Assembly: GCA_963855995.1 (NCBI GenBank)
Contig: OY979727.1
Span: 8,588,446 to 8,652,445 of the forward strand
DNA: 64,000 bases
Direction: 5' to 3'
Source of the DNA: Muricea muricata
Taxonomy: Eukaryota; Cnidaria; Anthozoa; Malacalcyonacea; Plexauridae
Part shown: piece by piece, positions 43,647 to 54,498 of the stretch
Position numbering within the stretch: the first letter of the stretch is position 1
Layout of the letters: each line of letters begins with the position of its first letter
Program-made: the position numbers and the translations under genes
Notes under the pieces: model-generated
Told to the model about the DNA's origin: nothing
Seen by the model: only the letters and a program-made list of their open reading frames with translations
The model's database searches: none

Positions 43647-43870
43647 CATTTGCAATTGAGCGTGCACCGTGCGTTTTTTACGTGTTTTTTTCGTGTTATG
43701 AAAATTGACTTTTATTGGTCAAGATTTTCATTTTGCTAAAGCCTGGCCAAGACTTGCCTTAGTAACATTGATACTGCCCATAGCAACATGAGTTTTGGCC
43801 AATAAACATCAAGTTTTATAATACGAAACAAACACGTAAAAAACGCACGGTGCACGCTCAATTGCAAATG
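43647..43870. mobile_element. 224-bp inverted-repeat element
   Basis: Arms of ~85-90 bp: catttgcaattgagcgtgca... and the reverse complement ending caattgcaaatg. Moderate mismatches towards the centre. No target duplication identified. Confidence 0.75.
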
Positions 43871-45279
43871 AAAGGGAAGATTGGCTTGAAAAAAGGCAGA
43901 AAATGAGTTGAGGTAAGTTTCAAATGCCATGTTTCACATTTGCTAGGAAGTAAGAATATTTGGCTAAACGGTCCGAATTGAAATAAGGCTATAACAAAGG
44001 ACGCGTTTGGATAGACCCAAGCAAGAATTACTGTTTGCGAGAACTCAGTAGCCGGAGTTTGCATGGGAGTGGAAATTGAAGTTAAAAGCGACTGGAGATT
44101 GTGAAAATGAATCTGAATATTATGAATATCAGTAATAAAGTACAAAACCTCATCAATATCACCATTTCTAATCATTTGATGCGAAGAAAGGACGTTGATC
44201 CGTTGGCGCAACAACTAACAACGCGCTTCGTTAACGAGTTCATGGACGAAGACCCTAATTACATCTCTTTTATAATTTCCAAGCTGGTGGAAACTGAAAG
44301 CAGCCCCAACATCATGACGCTAACACCCACTTCGAACAACACTTCCAACTGTCTAATTTGTATTAGTATTTTTACACAAGTGAACGTAAGAAATCCGACG
44401 TTGTGATTGGTCCAATATGACGTGACATTCCTTTATATTCACCTACAGGTGAATATAATAGTAAAAACAAATTTACAAAATGGCGACTAGCCGCCGTTTT
44501 GTCCAAATACGGACAAAGAAATAAACAAAATTAAAATAACTTGTGTAAAAATAACAAAACGATTATTCACCTCAGGCTTGGTGATTTTCGGGGAATATTC
44601 ACCTCGACTTCGTCTCGGTGAATATTCCCCGATAATCACCTCACCTTCGGCGAATAATTGTTATATAAATAGTTCCACTAATCGTGGTTCAGAACCAGAA
44701 TTCAACATGTGCGCAAAGCTTTTCAAAGAGATTCAGATCCGTCCTGATTCTGTATATAGTCGATTATTCAATTTGGTGTGCTAATGTGCTTTAATATTAT
44801 ATCACTGTCAAAGACTTTTCTAAATTTCTGACTTTAGAAATATTTAGTTCGGGAAAATGATTTATATAGGTGAACTATTTTCAACCAGTATGGGTAAAAG
44901 GTAAAACTTGCCTATCGTACTTTCGTACGAATCAGATTGGGATTTGGGAAGACACAAACACTGAGGACCTAGCAATAATTTTGTTGTCCTCTCATGAAAT
45001 TTTCTACGGCAATTCAAGCTCAGATTTTTTTGCTAGGCTATACTATGCAAAGTAAGAAGTGACTAGTAGGCAAAACAAAATAATCAAACTCAAACATCTC
45101 ATAAACAAAACACTGTAACAAGAAAGTATATAGATAAACTTGTACTACAGTTTTAATACAATTGCAACATCATGCAATAGCATGCAATTTTCCTTTCAAA
45201 TGCACTTTAAGGTCTAGGAAAGGCTGACGAAGGAAACTCTAAGCAAAAGCCTTGAGTGAAGTTGAATATTATTCGTCTT
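43871..45279. other. No gene recognised; palindromic cluster at 44440..44660
   Basis: An element with self-complementary pieces 'ggtgaatattccccgataat' and 'gattttcggggaatattcac' lies at 44575..44645, with another 'tattcacctacaggtgaata' at 44433..44452. Opposed open frames 43858..44214 (minus) and 44101..44406 (plus) have no recognisable domains. Confidence 0.4.
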
Positions 45280-46449
45280 ATGCAATTTTTGACTTTAAGC
45301 CAAACAATTTTCAAACCACATATCCGACATATTTAAACTGTGCCAGCTTGCTATATTAAGCCAAACTTTTTGTAACTGATTTCCTGCATACTTAAACTAG
45401 ACCAGCTGGTAGTTCGCATCAAAGTTTGTACCAATGCACCACTCGTTCATGTAAATTATCGACTCTAACGATTTTTTTACTCAATTTCAAGCTAAAATAT
45501 TTGAAACTGTCGGCAGCAAGATTTGAACCAGTGTAACAGGTATAATTCACACGAAGGCCTATTCCACAAGACCACAATGACTTAAAAAACTCAACAGTAT
45601 GCAGCTATATTTGAACTAATCTGAATAGCAATTCAAAGCAAAGCCTGTACCCATACAGGCTTTGCTCTGAATTACCATTTAGAGTAGTGTACCTTTAACT
45701 ACTCATCCATGCTTGTTTGTGTAGGCGAAGGTAAAATTTTTTTGTTTTAACTAATTTTTTACTGCATTTTGAATCAAACATTCGCCTATTCAACCAGACC
45801 TCTCATTCACCCTCGTGTGGCACGAGGTATCAGCACGTTGCATATCATTAACTCTAACCAATCATTGCTTCATTTTCAGCCAACATATCTGCAACTGTGT
45901 GCAGTGAGATTTGAACCAAAGTAACTCGTAGTTCACACTAAATCCTATACCATTAGATTACACACTAACACTTGTGCAGTCGGAGGTAAATAATTGGATT
46001 TATTGATATTTAGTGCATTTTAAATCAAAACAATCGCAACTGGAGCGATATTTGAACCGATATAAATGGTAATTCACACCTGCCTGTTCCACTATACCAT
46101 TTGATCAAGCTTGTGTAGCAGAAGGTAATTTATTGAGTCTAACCAATTATTACTTCATTCTATCAAAAAATTCTTGCAACTGTCTGCAGCGAGGTTTGAA
46201 CCACTCTACATGGTAATTTAAACCAAGGCCTGTACACTAGACCACTCTTGAACGTTATTCTAGTTAGAGATATATTAATGAATTTAACCAATTTTTTACT
46301 TCATTTCAAATAAAGAACATTCACAAGTGTCTGCCAGTTGGTTTAATTTGAACAACTCAGTAACTGAAAGTTGAAAGCAAAGCCTTCACACAATTAGACT
46401 ACTCAATCAAGCTTGTGTTGTTGGCGGTAAATTATATCTGCATCCAATG
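45280..46449 (-). repeat. Tandem array of tRNA-like units, minus orientation
   Basis: Units of ~150 bp repeat 'gcgagatttgaacca' (reverse B-box), then 'gtaattcacaccaaagcctg', 'taccactagaccactcgt' (reverse A-box), 'aggtaaattattgac' and 'ttaaccaattttttactt'. B-boxes lie near 45508, 45909, 46050, 46188 and 46340; earlier units are worn. Read on the minus strand, each unit has an A-box (tggtctagtggt) ~40 bp before a B-box (ggttcaaatctc), the arrangement of a tRNA gene. Confidence 0.85.
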
Positions 46450-47013
46450 CGTCTATAATTACACGCTTATAAGTGCATCAAATTGAAACGTAATTGGCGC
46501 GTACATGCGGTGATAATAGGTGTCAGATGCCTAACGAAACGGACTGTCGGGGTATGTAAGGTTGGACGCTGGACACTATAGTCTGCAGCCTTGGCAAATA
46601 AATCACTAGGCATAAATCTAGTTTTTAACGGTAAGCTTTCGATTCGCCGCATTAGCTCAGTGGTCTAGGTCGTGCGTTTTTGACCTGTTTGTTTCGGGTT
46701 CGAGCCCGGTTACGCGCTTTTCTTTTATACTTTTTTTCTTCTTAATTTTTTGAATACGTTTTTTTTCTTATATTCTTATATTTTTTATGTTAAAACTATT
46801 CTTATTAAAACTATTCTCACTCACTATTCTCACTCACTGGGACTGTATCTACTTCACCAAATTTAGCTAAAGCGCGAGCCTGAAGGGGGAGTAAGGACTC
46901 GCTCCAGGTTGTAACGCATCCCAACCGGTTAGGTAACTGACACCTATTATCACCGCATGTATGCGCCAATTACGTTTCAATTTGATGTGCTTATAAGCGT
47001 GTAATTATAGACG
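46450..47013. mobile_element. 564-bp TIR element with internal tRNA-like cassette
   Basis: Inverted ends of ~75 bp (cgtctataattacacgctta..., 46450..46525 and 46938..47013) differ at about three positions. It interrupts the tRNA-like array. The centre has a tRNA-like module (46645..46717) and a T-rich tail. No clear target duplication is visible. Confidence 0.8.
46645..46717 (+). ncRNA. tRNA-derived Pol III promoter module (not a functional tRNA)
   Basis: A-box-like ttagctcagtggtctagg and B-box GGTTCGAGCCC with a strong T-arm (CGGG/CCCG). Followed by a T-rich stretch of ~60 bp. Layout matches the cassette at 25272..25345 although the surrounding inverted repeats are unrelated. Confidence 0.65.
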
Positions 47014-47815
47014 TATCGCCTGATCAATTATTGAATTTAACAAATTTTTACTGCATTTTAATTAAAATATCAGAACTGTCTGGAACGAGATTAAAACCAA
47101 TGCAATCAGTAGTTCAAGGCAATGGCTGTACCACTGGGCTACTCGTGCATCACCGGGTACTGCGTTGTAAATTATTGACTTCAACCAATTACTACTCAGT
47201 CATTTTAAGTCAAATGATTTGCAACTGTCCGGAGCGATATTTGAACCAGCATAAGTAGTAGTTTACACCATAGCCTGTCCAACGATACCATTTGATCAAG
47301 TTAATTAGTGCAACGAGCAGTAATTTATTGACTCTAACCAATTATTACTTCATTATATCAACAAATATTTGCAGCTGTCTGCAGGGAGATTTGAACCACT
47401 CTAAAGGGTAATTCAAACGAAAGCCTGTATCACTAGACCACTCGTGAACGTTATTCTAGTTAGAGGTATATTAATGCATTTAACCAATTTTTTACTTCAT
47501 TTCAAATAAAAAACATTCACAACTGTCTCCCAGTAGGTTTGAACAACTCAGTAACCGAAAGTTGAAAGCAAAGCCTTCACAATTAGACTATTCAATCAAG
47601 CTTGTGCTGTTGCCGGTAAATTATTGAATTCAACAAATTTTTACTGCATTTATTTTAAAATATTTGAACTGTCGGGAGCGAGATTTGAACCAATGCAATC
47701 AGTCATTCGAGGAACAGACTGTACCACTGGACTAGTCGTCCATGGTGTGAATTACCCGTTACTCTTCGTTCAAATCTTGTACAGACAGGCAGTTGCTCAT
47801 ATTTTGGTTTAAAAT
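47014..47815 (-). repeat. Tandem tRNA-like array continued, with four-unit periodicity
   Basis: B-boxes near 47085, 47233, 47385, 47535 and 47677. Units at 47233, 47385 and 47535 resemble those at 46050, 46188 and 46340 one by one, and 47677 resembles 47085, giving a higher-order period of ~590 bp (four units) once the inserted TIR element is removed. Confidence 0.8.
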
Positions 47816-47829
47816 GGAGTAAAGATATA

Positions 47830-48110
47830 TTAAAATCAATAATTTATGTACTCAAGCATGGTCAAATGGTCTAGGACAACAGGCTTTGGTGTGAATTGTC
47901 TGTTACGTTCGCTCAAATGTGCAGTAAATAGTTGTGAATAGTTGGAAGTAAAAATCAATAATATACCTTGTAGCACACAAGCATAAACGAGCGGTCTGGT
48001 GTAATGGGCTGTCGTGGAAATTATTAGTTGGATTAGTTCTAATCTCGCTACAGACAGTTGAAAATATTTTGGCTTGAAATGAAGTAATAGTTGCTTAAAG
48101 GATATAATGG
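47830..48110 (+). repeat. tRNA-like units, plus orientation
   Basis: Two units with 'tggtctaggacaacaggctt' / 'cggtctggtgtaatgggctg' (A-box side) and 'gttctaatctcgctacagac' (B-box side). Orientation is opposite to the adjoining array, so the array flips near 47820. Confidence 0.7.
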
Positions 48111-48119
48111 CACGACCAT

Positions 48120-49260
48120 TTTTATTTAAACTTCACTTTTTATTAAACTTTATTTAACCCTTCCGTATTTCCTAGTCATCCTCGCCTCCAACTGAGTTAA
48201 GCTGAAATGTGCAGGATGGCGCTCAACCTGATTAAGGAACATATTGAAGGTAGCAGATTTCTCACGACAGCACACCAGTGAGTTTTGAACCCACGACATA
48301 AGACGCGATATTCGCTTGTTCATACCTTTGCGCTACTGAACCGAAACGCTGGCCCACAACGCCGCAAAACTCAGATGGTTAGGTGTCTCGTCAGACATCA
48401 GCTTAGCCTTGAATAAAACATCAAATGATTCCAGATAGCCGGTTCTTCTGCAATCTGCCTTGATAGTTGTGTGGTAAAAACTTCAGTTTGCAATACGCTG
48501 AGCGCAAGATCGATTCCCGTTCTTTTTTTTTCTTGTGAAAACAAGCGTTAGGGTAAGGAAGGGTTAGGGCTGGTATACTCTAAATGAACGCCAAAAACTT
48601 TTTTAAGTATCCATCTGACGGGAGATGTATGAGCAAAAAATTTTCGATGGAGAAGGGGAATCGACCCTGCGCTCAGCATATTGCGAACTGAAGTTTTTAC
48701 CACACAATTACCAATTGAGATTATCTAGAAAGATTTGATGTTTTTATTTAATGAAAAAATTTCATCCCATGCAATAGTCAAATGTGCAATATGCAGCTTC
48801 AAAAAACTTTTTATTTAAAACTTTACTTTTTATTTAAACTTTACTTTTTATTTAAACTTTTTATTTAACACTTTCGTATTTCCCAGTCATCCTCGCCTCC
48901 AACTGAGTTAAGCTGAAATGTGCAGGATGGCTCAACCTGATTAGGAAACACATTGAAGGTAGCAGATTCCTCACACCAGCACGCCAGTGAGTTTTAAACC
49001 CACAACATAAGACGCGACATTCTCTTGTTCATACCTTTTTCATACCTTTGCGCTACTGAACCGAAGCGCTGACACACAAATGCCGAAAAACTCTGATGAT
49101 TAGGTGTCTCGTCTGAGATGAGCTTATCCCTGTATAAAAACATCAAATCATTCCAGATAGGCGGTTCTTCTGCAATCTGTCTTGTTAGTTGTGTGGTAAA
49201 AACTTCAGTTTACAATACGCTGAGCGCAAGACCGATCCCGTTCTTTTTTTTTCTTGTGAA
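48120..49260. repeat. ~430-bp direct duplication (48120..48560 and 48830..49260)
   Basis: Both copies run from 'tttccgtatttcc'-like sequence through 'cctcgcctccaactgagtta', 'gtgagttttgaacccac' and 'caaatgattccagatagccg' variants to 'ctgagcgcaaga'. They include the left ends of the two TIR elements that follow. Confidence 0.8.
48417..48745. mobile_element. TIR element with degenerate telomere-like core (copy 1)
   Basis: Left end 'aaaacatcaaatgattccag...', then 'gtgtggtaaaaacttcagtt', 'tacgctgagcgcaaga'; the right end is the reverse complement (to 48745). Between them lies 'gttagggtaaggaagggttagggctgg'. Terminal repeats are ~85 bp. Confidence 0.75.
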
Positions 49261-49702
49261 AACAAGGGTTAGAGCTAGGGTTAGGGTTAGGGTTAGGGTT
49301 AGGGTTAGGGTTAGGGTTAGGGTTAGGGTTAGGGTTAGGGTTAGGGTTAGGGTTAGGGTTAGGGTTAGGGTTAGGGTTAGGGTTAGGGTTAGGGTTAGGG
49401 TTAGGGTTAGGGTTAGGGTTAGGGTTAGGGCTAGGGTTAGGGTTAGGGTTAGGGTTAGGGTTAGGGTTAGGGTTAGGGTTAGGGTTAGGGTTAGGGTTAG
49501 GGCTAGGGTTAGGGTAAGGGTTAGGGCTGGTGTTACTATGGATGAACGCCAAAAATTTTTTGGAGTATCCGTCTGACGGGAGATATATGAGCAAAAATTT
49601 TCGAAGGAGAACGGAAATCGACTATGCGCTCAGCGTATTGGGAACTGAAGTTTTTACCACACAATTACCAATTAGGATTATCTGGAAGGATTTGATGTTT
49701 TT
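49138..49702. mobile_element. TIR element with a TTAGGG array core (copy 2)
   Basis: Same ~85-bp inverted ends as the element at 48417..48745. Its core is expanded to ~42 TTAGGG hexamers (49275..49528). Flanks inside the core (tttttttttcttgtgaaaac and 'atgaacgccaaaaa') are shared with copy 1, so the array grew within the element rather than the element inserting beside telomeric DNA. Confidence 0.8.
49275..49528 (+). repeat. Interstitial telomeric repeat (TTAGGG)n
   Basis: Almost perfect hexamers with a few ctaggg/taaggg variants. Open frames of Val-Arg or Pro-Asn repeats through it are period artefacts. Confidence 0.95.
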
Positions 49703-49703
49703 T

Positions 49704-49915
49704 ACTCCGCCTGCCGTAGACGAGGCGGAGTTTTAAATTCGTTTCGTTTCTGTTTTTCTTTCTTGTTATTTTTCTTTTTACTCCGCTTGCCGTAGGCGAG
49801 GCGGAGTTTTAAATTCACCCCGTTTCTGTTTTTTTTTATTATTTTTTTTTAAGTGTCAGAAGTCGGTGCAGCGCTCATGGGAGATACTGCTGGGCACAAG
49901 CTGCGTGAGCCGATC
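49704..49915. repeat. Duplicated hairpin head plus T-rich repeat
   Basis: 'tactccgcctgccgtag...gaggcggagttttaaattc' occurs twice (49704..49740 and 49779..49816), each a hairpin followed by 'cgtttctgttttt'. Related to 20320..20590. Confidence 0.65.
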
Positions 49916-50814
49916 TAAACACGGTGTTTAAAACCAATTTCCAGCAGAATATGTCAACAAAACACTTATTCTAACATGTATACTAGAACATCTAAACCGT
50001 AAGAAGGTTTTACGTGCAAAGATTCTCATGCAAAATTTTTTATAACGACAAATTCCACCACGAAACTTTACTGAGGAGCGATGTATCGCGGTGAAGTTTC
50101 TAGAGCGTGTTTCCGTCATTTTCTGTTGTGTTTCCACTTTTAAGAAATTTAAAAATTTCTACGCAAGAATCAAACGCAAATTCTACTTAAATATCTATAT
50201 ACAAAACAAAATTTTTAACATGTAATAGTGAACTAAAAGGGAAAGAAGGGTTCTTTATCAAAACATTGCTCTAGAAATGTTTTAAAACAGCAAATTTTGA
50301 TAGACTCCATAATTCAATGATCAAGGAGTGAGTCTAGGAAATGTGTTCCTAATTCTAATTACGAAGTATTCGTTGTGATTTCTTTCCTAGGTTTTCTATA
50401 CCTATGTTGAGATGCTGATATTTCGTGCAAAATGATTTATTTGCTTGTGTGATCTCATACATTTATGAAAGGTAAGAGACATTCAACATTCCAGTTCCAG
50501 AAATACATATGTTAGTCTAAGTTCCCAACAAATTATGTCGCGGAGACTTCAGGTGTGCTGCAGAATTGATTTAAATGATGCTATCAGGTTAATATATTGA
50601 TGTATTATAGACACTTTTAGTAAAATTTTCTTTACTTGCAACTACCCAAAAATAAAACAGCCATATGTTGGTGGTATTATGACAAAAGAATCTTGTTTAA
50701 TATATGTACTATGAAAGTCTTTAATTTAAATTAAATTCTAAAAAATGCAATAAAAAATGGCAGACGAAGTGAACGCCTTAGCAGGCGTCTTGTTTTCGCT
50801 TAAAAAGAAGTAAA
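49916..50814. other. No gene recognised
   Basis: AT-rich unique-looking sequence. Near 50762 it has the motif 'gaagtgaacgccttagcagg' related to 8606 and 20612. Confidence 0.3.
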
Positions 50815-51640
50815 AGCTGGTCAAAGTCAATAATTTACGACGTACAAGATAGGCATAAACGCGTAATCTTGTGGAACAGGTGTACGTGTAAATTACCAGT
50901 CACATTGACTCAAATCTCGGGCAGGCAGTCGTGAATGTTTTGATCTAGAAATGAAGTAAAAAATTGATGAAACTAAATAATTTATCTCCTTCAAAACAAG
51001 CATGAATGAGTAGTCTAATGGTATACAGTCTTTGTTGTGAATTACCAGTTTGAGTAAATAGAATCTTGCTGCAGACAGTTGTAAATATTTTTTGCTTAAA
51101 ATGAAGTAGAAAATTAGTTAAATTCAATAATTTATGTCGCCCTGTACAAGAATAAACAAGTGGTCTAGTGCACCTGGCTTTCGGATGAGTTACCAGCTTC
51201 GTTGGTTCAATTGTCGTTGCAGATAGTTGCAATTGTTTTGGCTTAAATGAAAATAATTAGTTAAAGTCAATAATTTACAACATCAGACACAAGGTTGAAC
51301 GAGTAGTCTTGTAGTACAGCCTTTGCCTTTAATTACCGCCGGCATTGTTTCTAATCTCGCTTTAGAAAATATCGATTTTTTTATTTAAAATGCAGTAAAA
51401 AATTCTTTAAACTCAATAATTTGCTTACTGCGACACAAGCGTGAACGAGTAGCTCAATGGTACAGTCTTTGGTTCAAACTACCAGTTAGATTAGTTTAAA
51501 TCTCGCTGCATGCAGATAGTTTTGAATGTTTTGCATAAAAGGAAGAAAAAATAGGTTAAATTCAATAATTTGCCTCCAAGTTTGCAAGCATGAACGTGTG
51601 GTCTAGTGGAACAGCTAATGAACTCAACTGCCAACTACTA
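50815..51640 (+). repeat. Tandem tRNA-like array, plus orientation, about five units
   Basis: Units begin 'gtcaataattta', carry A-box-like 'gtagtctaatggtatacagt' or 'gtggtctagtgcacctggct' and B-box-like 'gactcaaatctcggg' or 'gtttctaatctcgct', then 'agttgtaaatattttttgct' and 'aaaatgaagtaaaaaatt'. This is the reverse complement of the consensus at 45.3-47.8 kb. Spacing is 150-160 bp. Confidence 0.8.
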
Positions 51641-51779
51641 AATCAAGTAAACTAAATTTAATATGCTGCTAAAAGACCACATGTAATCAGTCTTGGTTTT
51701 CTGTGTGATGGACCGTATCTTCGCATTGTAAACGTTAGAAACTACAGTCTCACAGAAATTTGAGTGGCTCATTTTGTTA

Positions 51780-52152
51780 AGCCCCGTACAGACGAGCAAG
51801 TTTTCCTTGACAAGTTTTGTTTGCTCATATGCGTACGCAAAAAATTGACAATTTTTCCTTGACAAGGAGCCTGGTTTAAAAGCTAATCGGACCAGCTTTT
51901 CAGCAAGGAGACTTGCTCGTGTCTACAGTACGTGCAACAAGGAACACTTGACAAGGGAATTTTTGTTTACGTACTTAATTTATGCGGCCTCGTAAAAGTT
52001 GTCAGGAAAAAATATTGTCAAATTTCGCGTACACGGGAACAAATAAAGCCTGTCAAAGACAACTTGTCAAGGAAAATTTGTTCATCGTACAGACGCGTAA
52101 GTGAACTTGTCAAGAAACTTGTCAAGGAAAACTTGCTCGTCTGTACGGGACT
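51780..52152. mobile_element. 373-bp Harbinger-like MITE
   Basis: Inverted ends agccccgtacagacgagcaag / agtcccgtacagacgagcaa of ~40 bp, flanked by TTA on both sides (51777..51779, 52153..52155). The interior repeats 'cttgacaag' many times in both orientations. TTA duplication fits PIF/Harbinger-type MITEs. Confidence 0.8.
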
Positions 52153-52155
52153 TTA

Positions 52156-52761
52156 CACTGCAGTGGCCTCATTTCACGTTTCTCAATAGTGTCATTTTAC
52201 TACTATCTTATACTTTGCCAAATTAAATTACGTTATTTTTAGGTTTTTTAGTAGTATAAACAATATTTCTTATTTTTATATAGCTTTAGAATTCTGATGA
52301 CTGAAACCATTCTCAATCATTTACACATTTCGTTCAGAAAATTCTGTCATTGTCAAAATTGTTGCATTTTCAATGTTGCTACAAACCTTTAATCACCACT
52401 TGTAGTACCTGTATTGTAATTAACCATTATCTTAACTCTACCAATATTTTTTTAGGCCCCATTTGCACAATACCATTCGCGGCTTCGTTGAAAGTTTAAC
52501 CTTACCCACTGTATTTTGTTTCTGTATTTCTTCCTGTTTGCATTTCAAAATTTTAGAAACTATAACTATCATTGCTTCATACACACAAGATTTTTAACAC
52601 AATATTTTCAAGTGTATTTCTTTACATTTTACGTTCACCCCGGATAAAATCAACCAACTTATGAATAACCGGTTCCAAGTAATGAAATACAGCTAAATTA
52701 ATGACAAAATCAAATTCCATTGACCTTTCCCTTCCCCGTGGACATTCATTCATGAACATAG
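52156..52761. other. No gene recognised
   Basis: Presumed 3' flank of the GPCR gene; AT-rich, no repeats recognised. Confidence 0.3.
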
Positions 52762-53016
52762 TTACACCGGTACATCACTGCGCCAATATCCACGTCCATG
52801 CCGTTTTAAGCACAATTTCTTTATAGTATTTCTGATGTCTCGTCTGAAATACAGGTTTAAAGTGGGATTGAACACAACGCTTAGATGAAGAGATAAGTAG
52901 GCGGTAGCATGGAGGAATGGTGATGGATAAGCGTTGAGTTCGGGTGTTGATTGTAGGATACCGACAATGATCACAGGAACCCAACATGCGAAACATGTGG
53001 TTACCAATATTTCAAA
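52762..53016 (-). CDS. GPCR gene, C-terminal exon (TM6-TM7)
   Basis: After an acceptor-like ttag (53017..53020) the frame encodes FEILVTTCFACWVPVIIVGI (TM6 with the Cys-Trp-x-Pro motif), an extracellular loop, and a TM7 with NPTLNLYF (NPxxY-type), then a basic tail RRDIRNTIKKLCLKRHG and stop at 52762..52764. It complements the upstream exon, which ends after TM5. The acceptor is in phase 0 while the visible donor of the upstream exon is in phase 1, so either a small exon is missing from this model or another splice site is used. Confidence 0.75.
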   Translation of the reverse strand, partial: FEILVTTCFACWVPVIIVGILQSTPELNAYPSPFLHATAYLSLHLSVVFNPTLNLYFRRDIRNTIKKLCLKRHGRGYWRSDVPV

Positions 53017-54498
53017 CTAATTTAGCCAGTGTATAGGGGGAGTGCATGCAGTAGATAGTACACAAAAGGTTCGTCCTCTATAACTTTCGTATACCAATGT
53101 TTGCGACATTTATACAGTTGTTGCCGCCATCTTAAATTCATTCAAACATGAGGTTTTTACCAGGAGTTATTGTTCTAGTTATCTAGTATATTTAGACAGT
53201 TCATCGCACGCAACAAGAAGAAAGCATTTGTACAGAGGGACTATGCTATAGATCTTCGGGCTTGATATGCGCTATTGGCATTAGCGGGAGGTCTCTTCGA
53301 TGAACGCAAGTCATTTTGTGCCATATTGTAAGCTTCACCTCTCGCGACGAATGTTCAAATTTACCCTTTAAAAGATTTTTTAAGTCTGCAGAGGATTACA
53401 CGCAGTATATTTATATATATTGTTCATTGATTTTACAAAAGCTCGCAACACCAAGAAATGTTTCCCTAAAAGCAAGACGCTTATTTACTTGGAACTGACT
53501 ATTTTATTAAATGCGCAAAAAGTGTGCAACTGAAACAATGGACTCAGGTAATTATTCAAGTCTGTGACTATGTTTACAGCACTTATCCTGGTTTAGCTGC
53601 AAGCCCTAATGCAAATAGATGCTATGCAAATTGTCGCAATAATATTGCCGCAAAATAATGTTGAAAAGTGTTGTTAATTACTATGATTACTTATATTTAT
53701 ATTATAACTTATGCCGGACAGAGTAATTTACATTGCGTGACGGACTTGCGGACTTAATAAACATTTGCGCAATGTTTCTGAAAACTGAATTAACTGTTTT
53801 TGTTGTTACGCTTAAATAAATGAGTAAAGTATATCATCTGTCTTGCCTGTCTACCTGTTGTCTTACCGTGAATATATTTTATATTCTGGTAACATAAATC
53901 GAGTTGTCTTTGTAGCTGTGCAATAGCCAATATTGTATCAAACTTGATCAACTGATAGTCTAATACTGCATGTATAAGAGAAAAATTTACTTGATTCGCG
54001 TAGTACTACTAATTAAATGCGTCCACAATACTATTTGTCTGGCAGTCCAAAGGACATTTCTAAAATGCAGTGCGGAATCATAAGATTACCGAGTATAAAT
54101 TATACGCACATGCACTTTATGGCGAAAATCAAGCTAAAATTTGATTATTAAAATGCAACTGACAAGCGATGAATAAAAATTTTGCGCGTGTTTCTTCAAA
54201 ATGTTTATTGTCAAAATAATAGAGAAAAAATTTTAAAGTATATGGGGCATAAATTTAGAACAATTTCATGGTATTCTAAAACACTTGTTACAAAGGCCAA
54301 AGTCATAATGACACAGAACAAACACAACACAGAGTATAGAATAAAAGAGAAAGATGCTGGTAACACAGAGTAGATAAAGGAGAACGCTGTTGCTGTTTTC
54401 CGGGATATCGTCCGTCTCAAGCTGAAGCGCGTGCTTTTGGCTCCACTCAGTTCGGACGTTGCTTATCAGGGGGTAAACTGCACGTCAAGATTACTGAC
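53017..54498 (-). other. Putative GPCR intron
   Basis: Contains the interspersed repeat 53888..53990 (copy at 6065..6180). A further small coding exon for the third intracellular loop may be hidden here; I could not identify it. Confidence 0.45.

Noticed and set aside
46645..46717. Functional tRNA gene
   Set aside because: A and B boxes and T-arm are good, but the anticodon arm and acceptor pairing are poor and the module sits inside a TIR element.
45280..47815. CRISPR-like regular array
   Set aside because: Units are ~150 bp and diverge throughout with no short constant repeat alternating with unique spacers; the genome is eukaryotic.
49118..49594. Long open frames of Val-Arg repeats (plus) and Pro-Asn repeats (minus)
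   Set aside because: They are translations of the TTAGGG array; a hexamer without stop codons is open in several frames.
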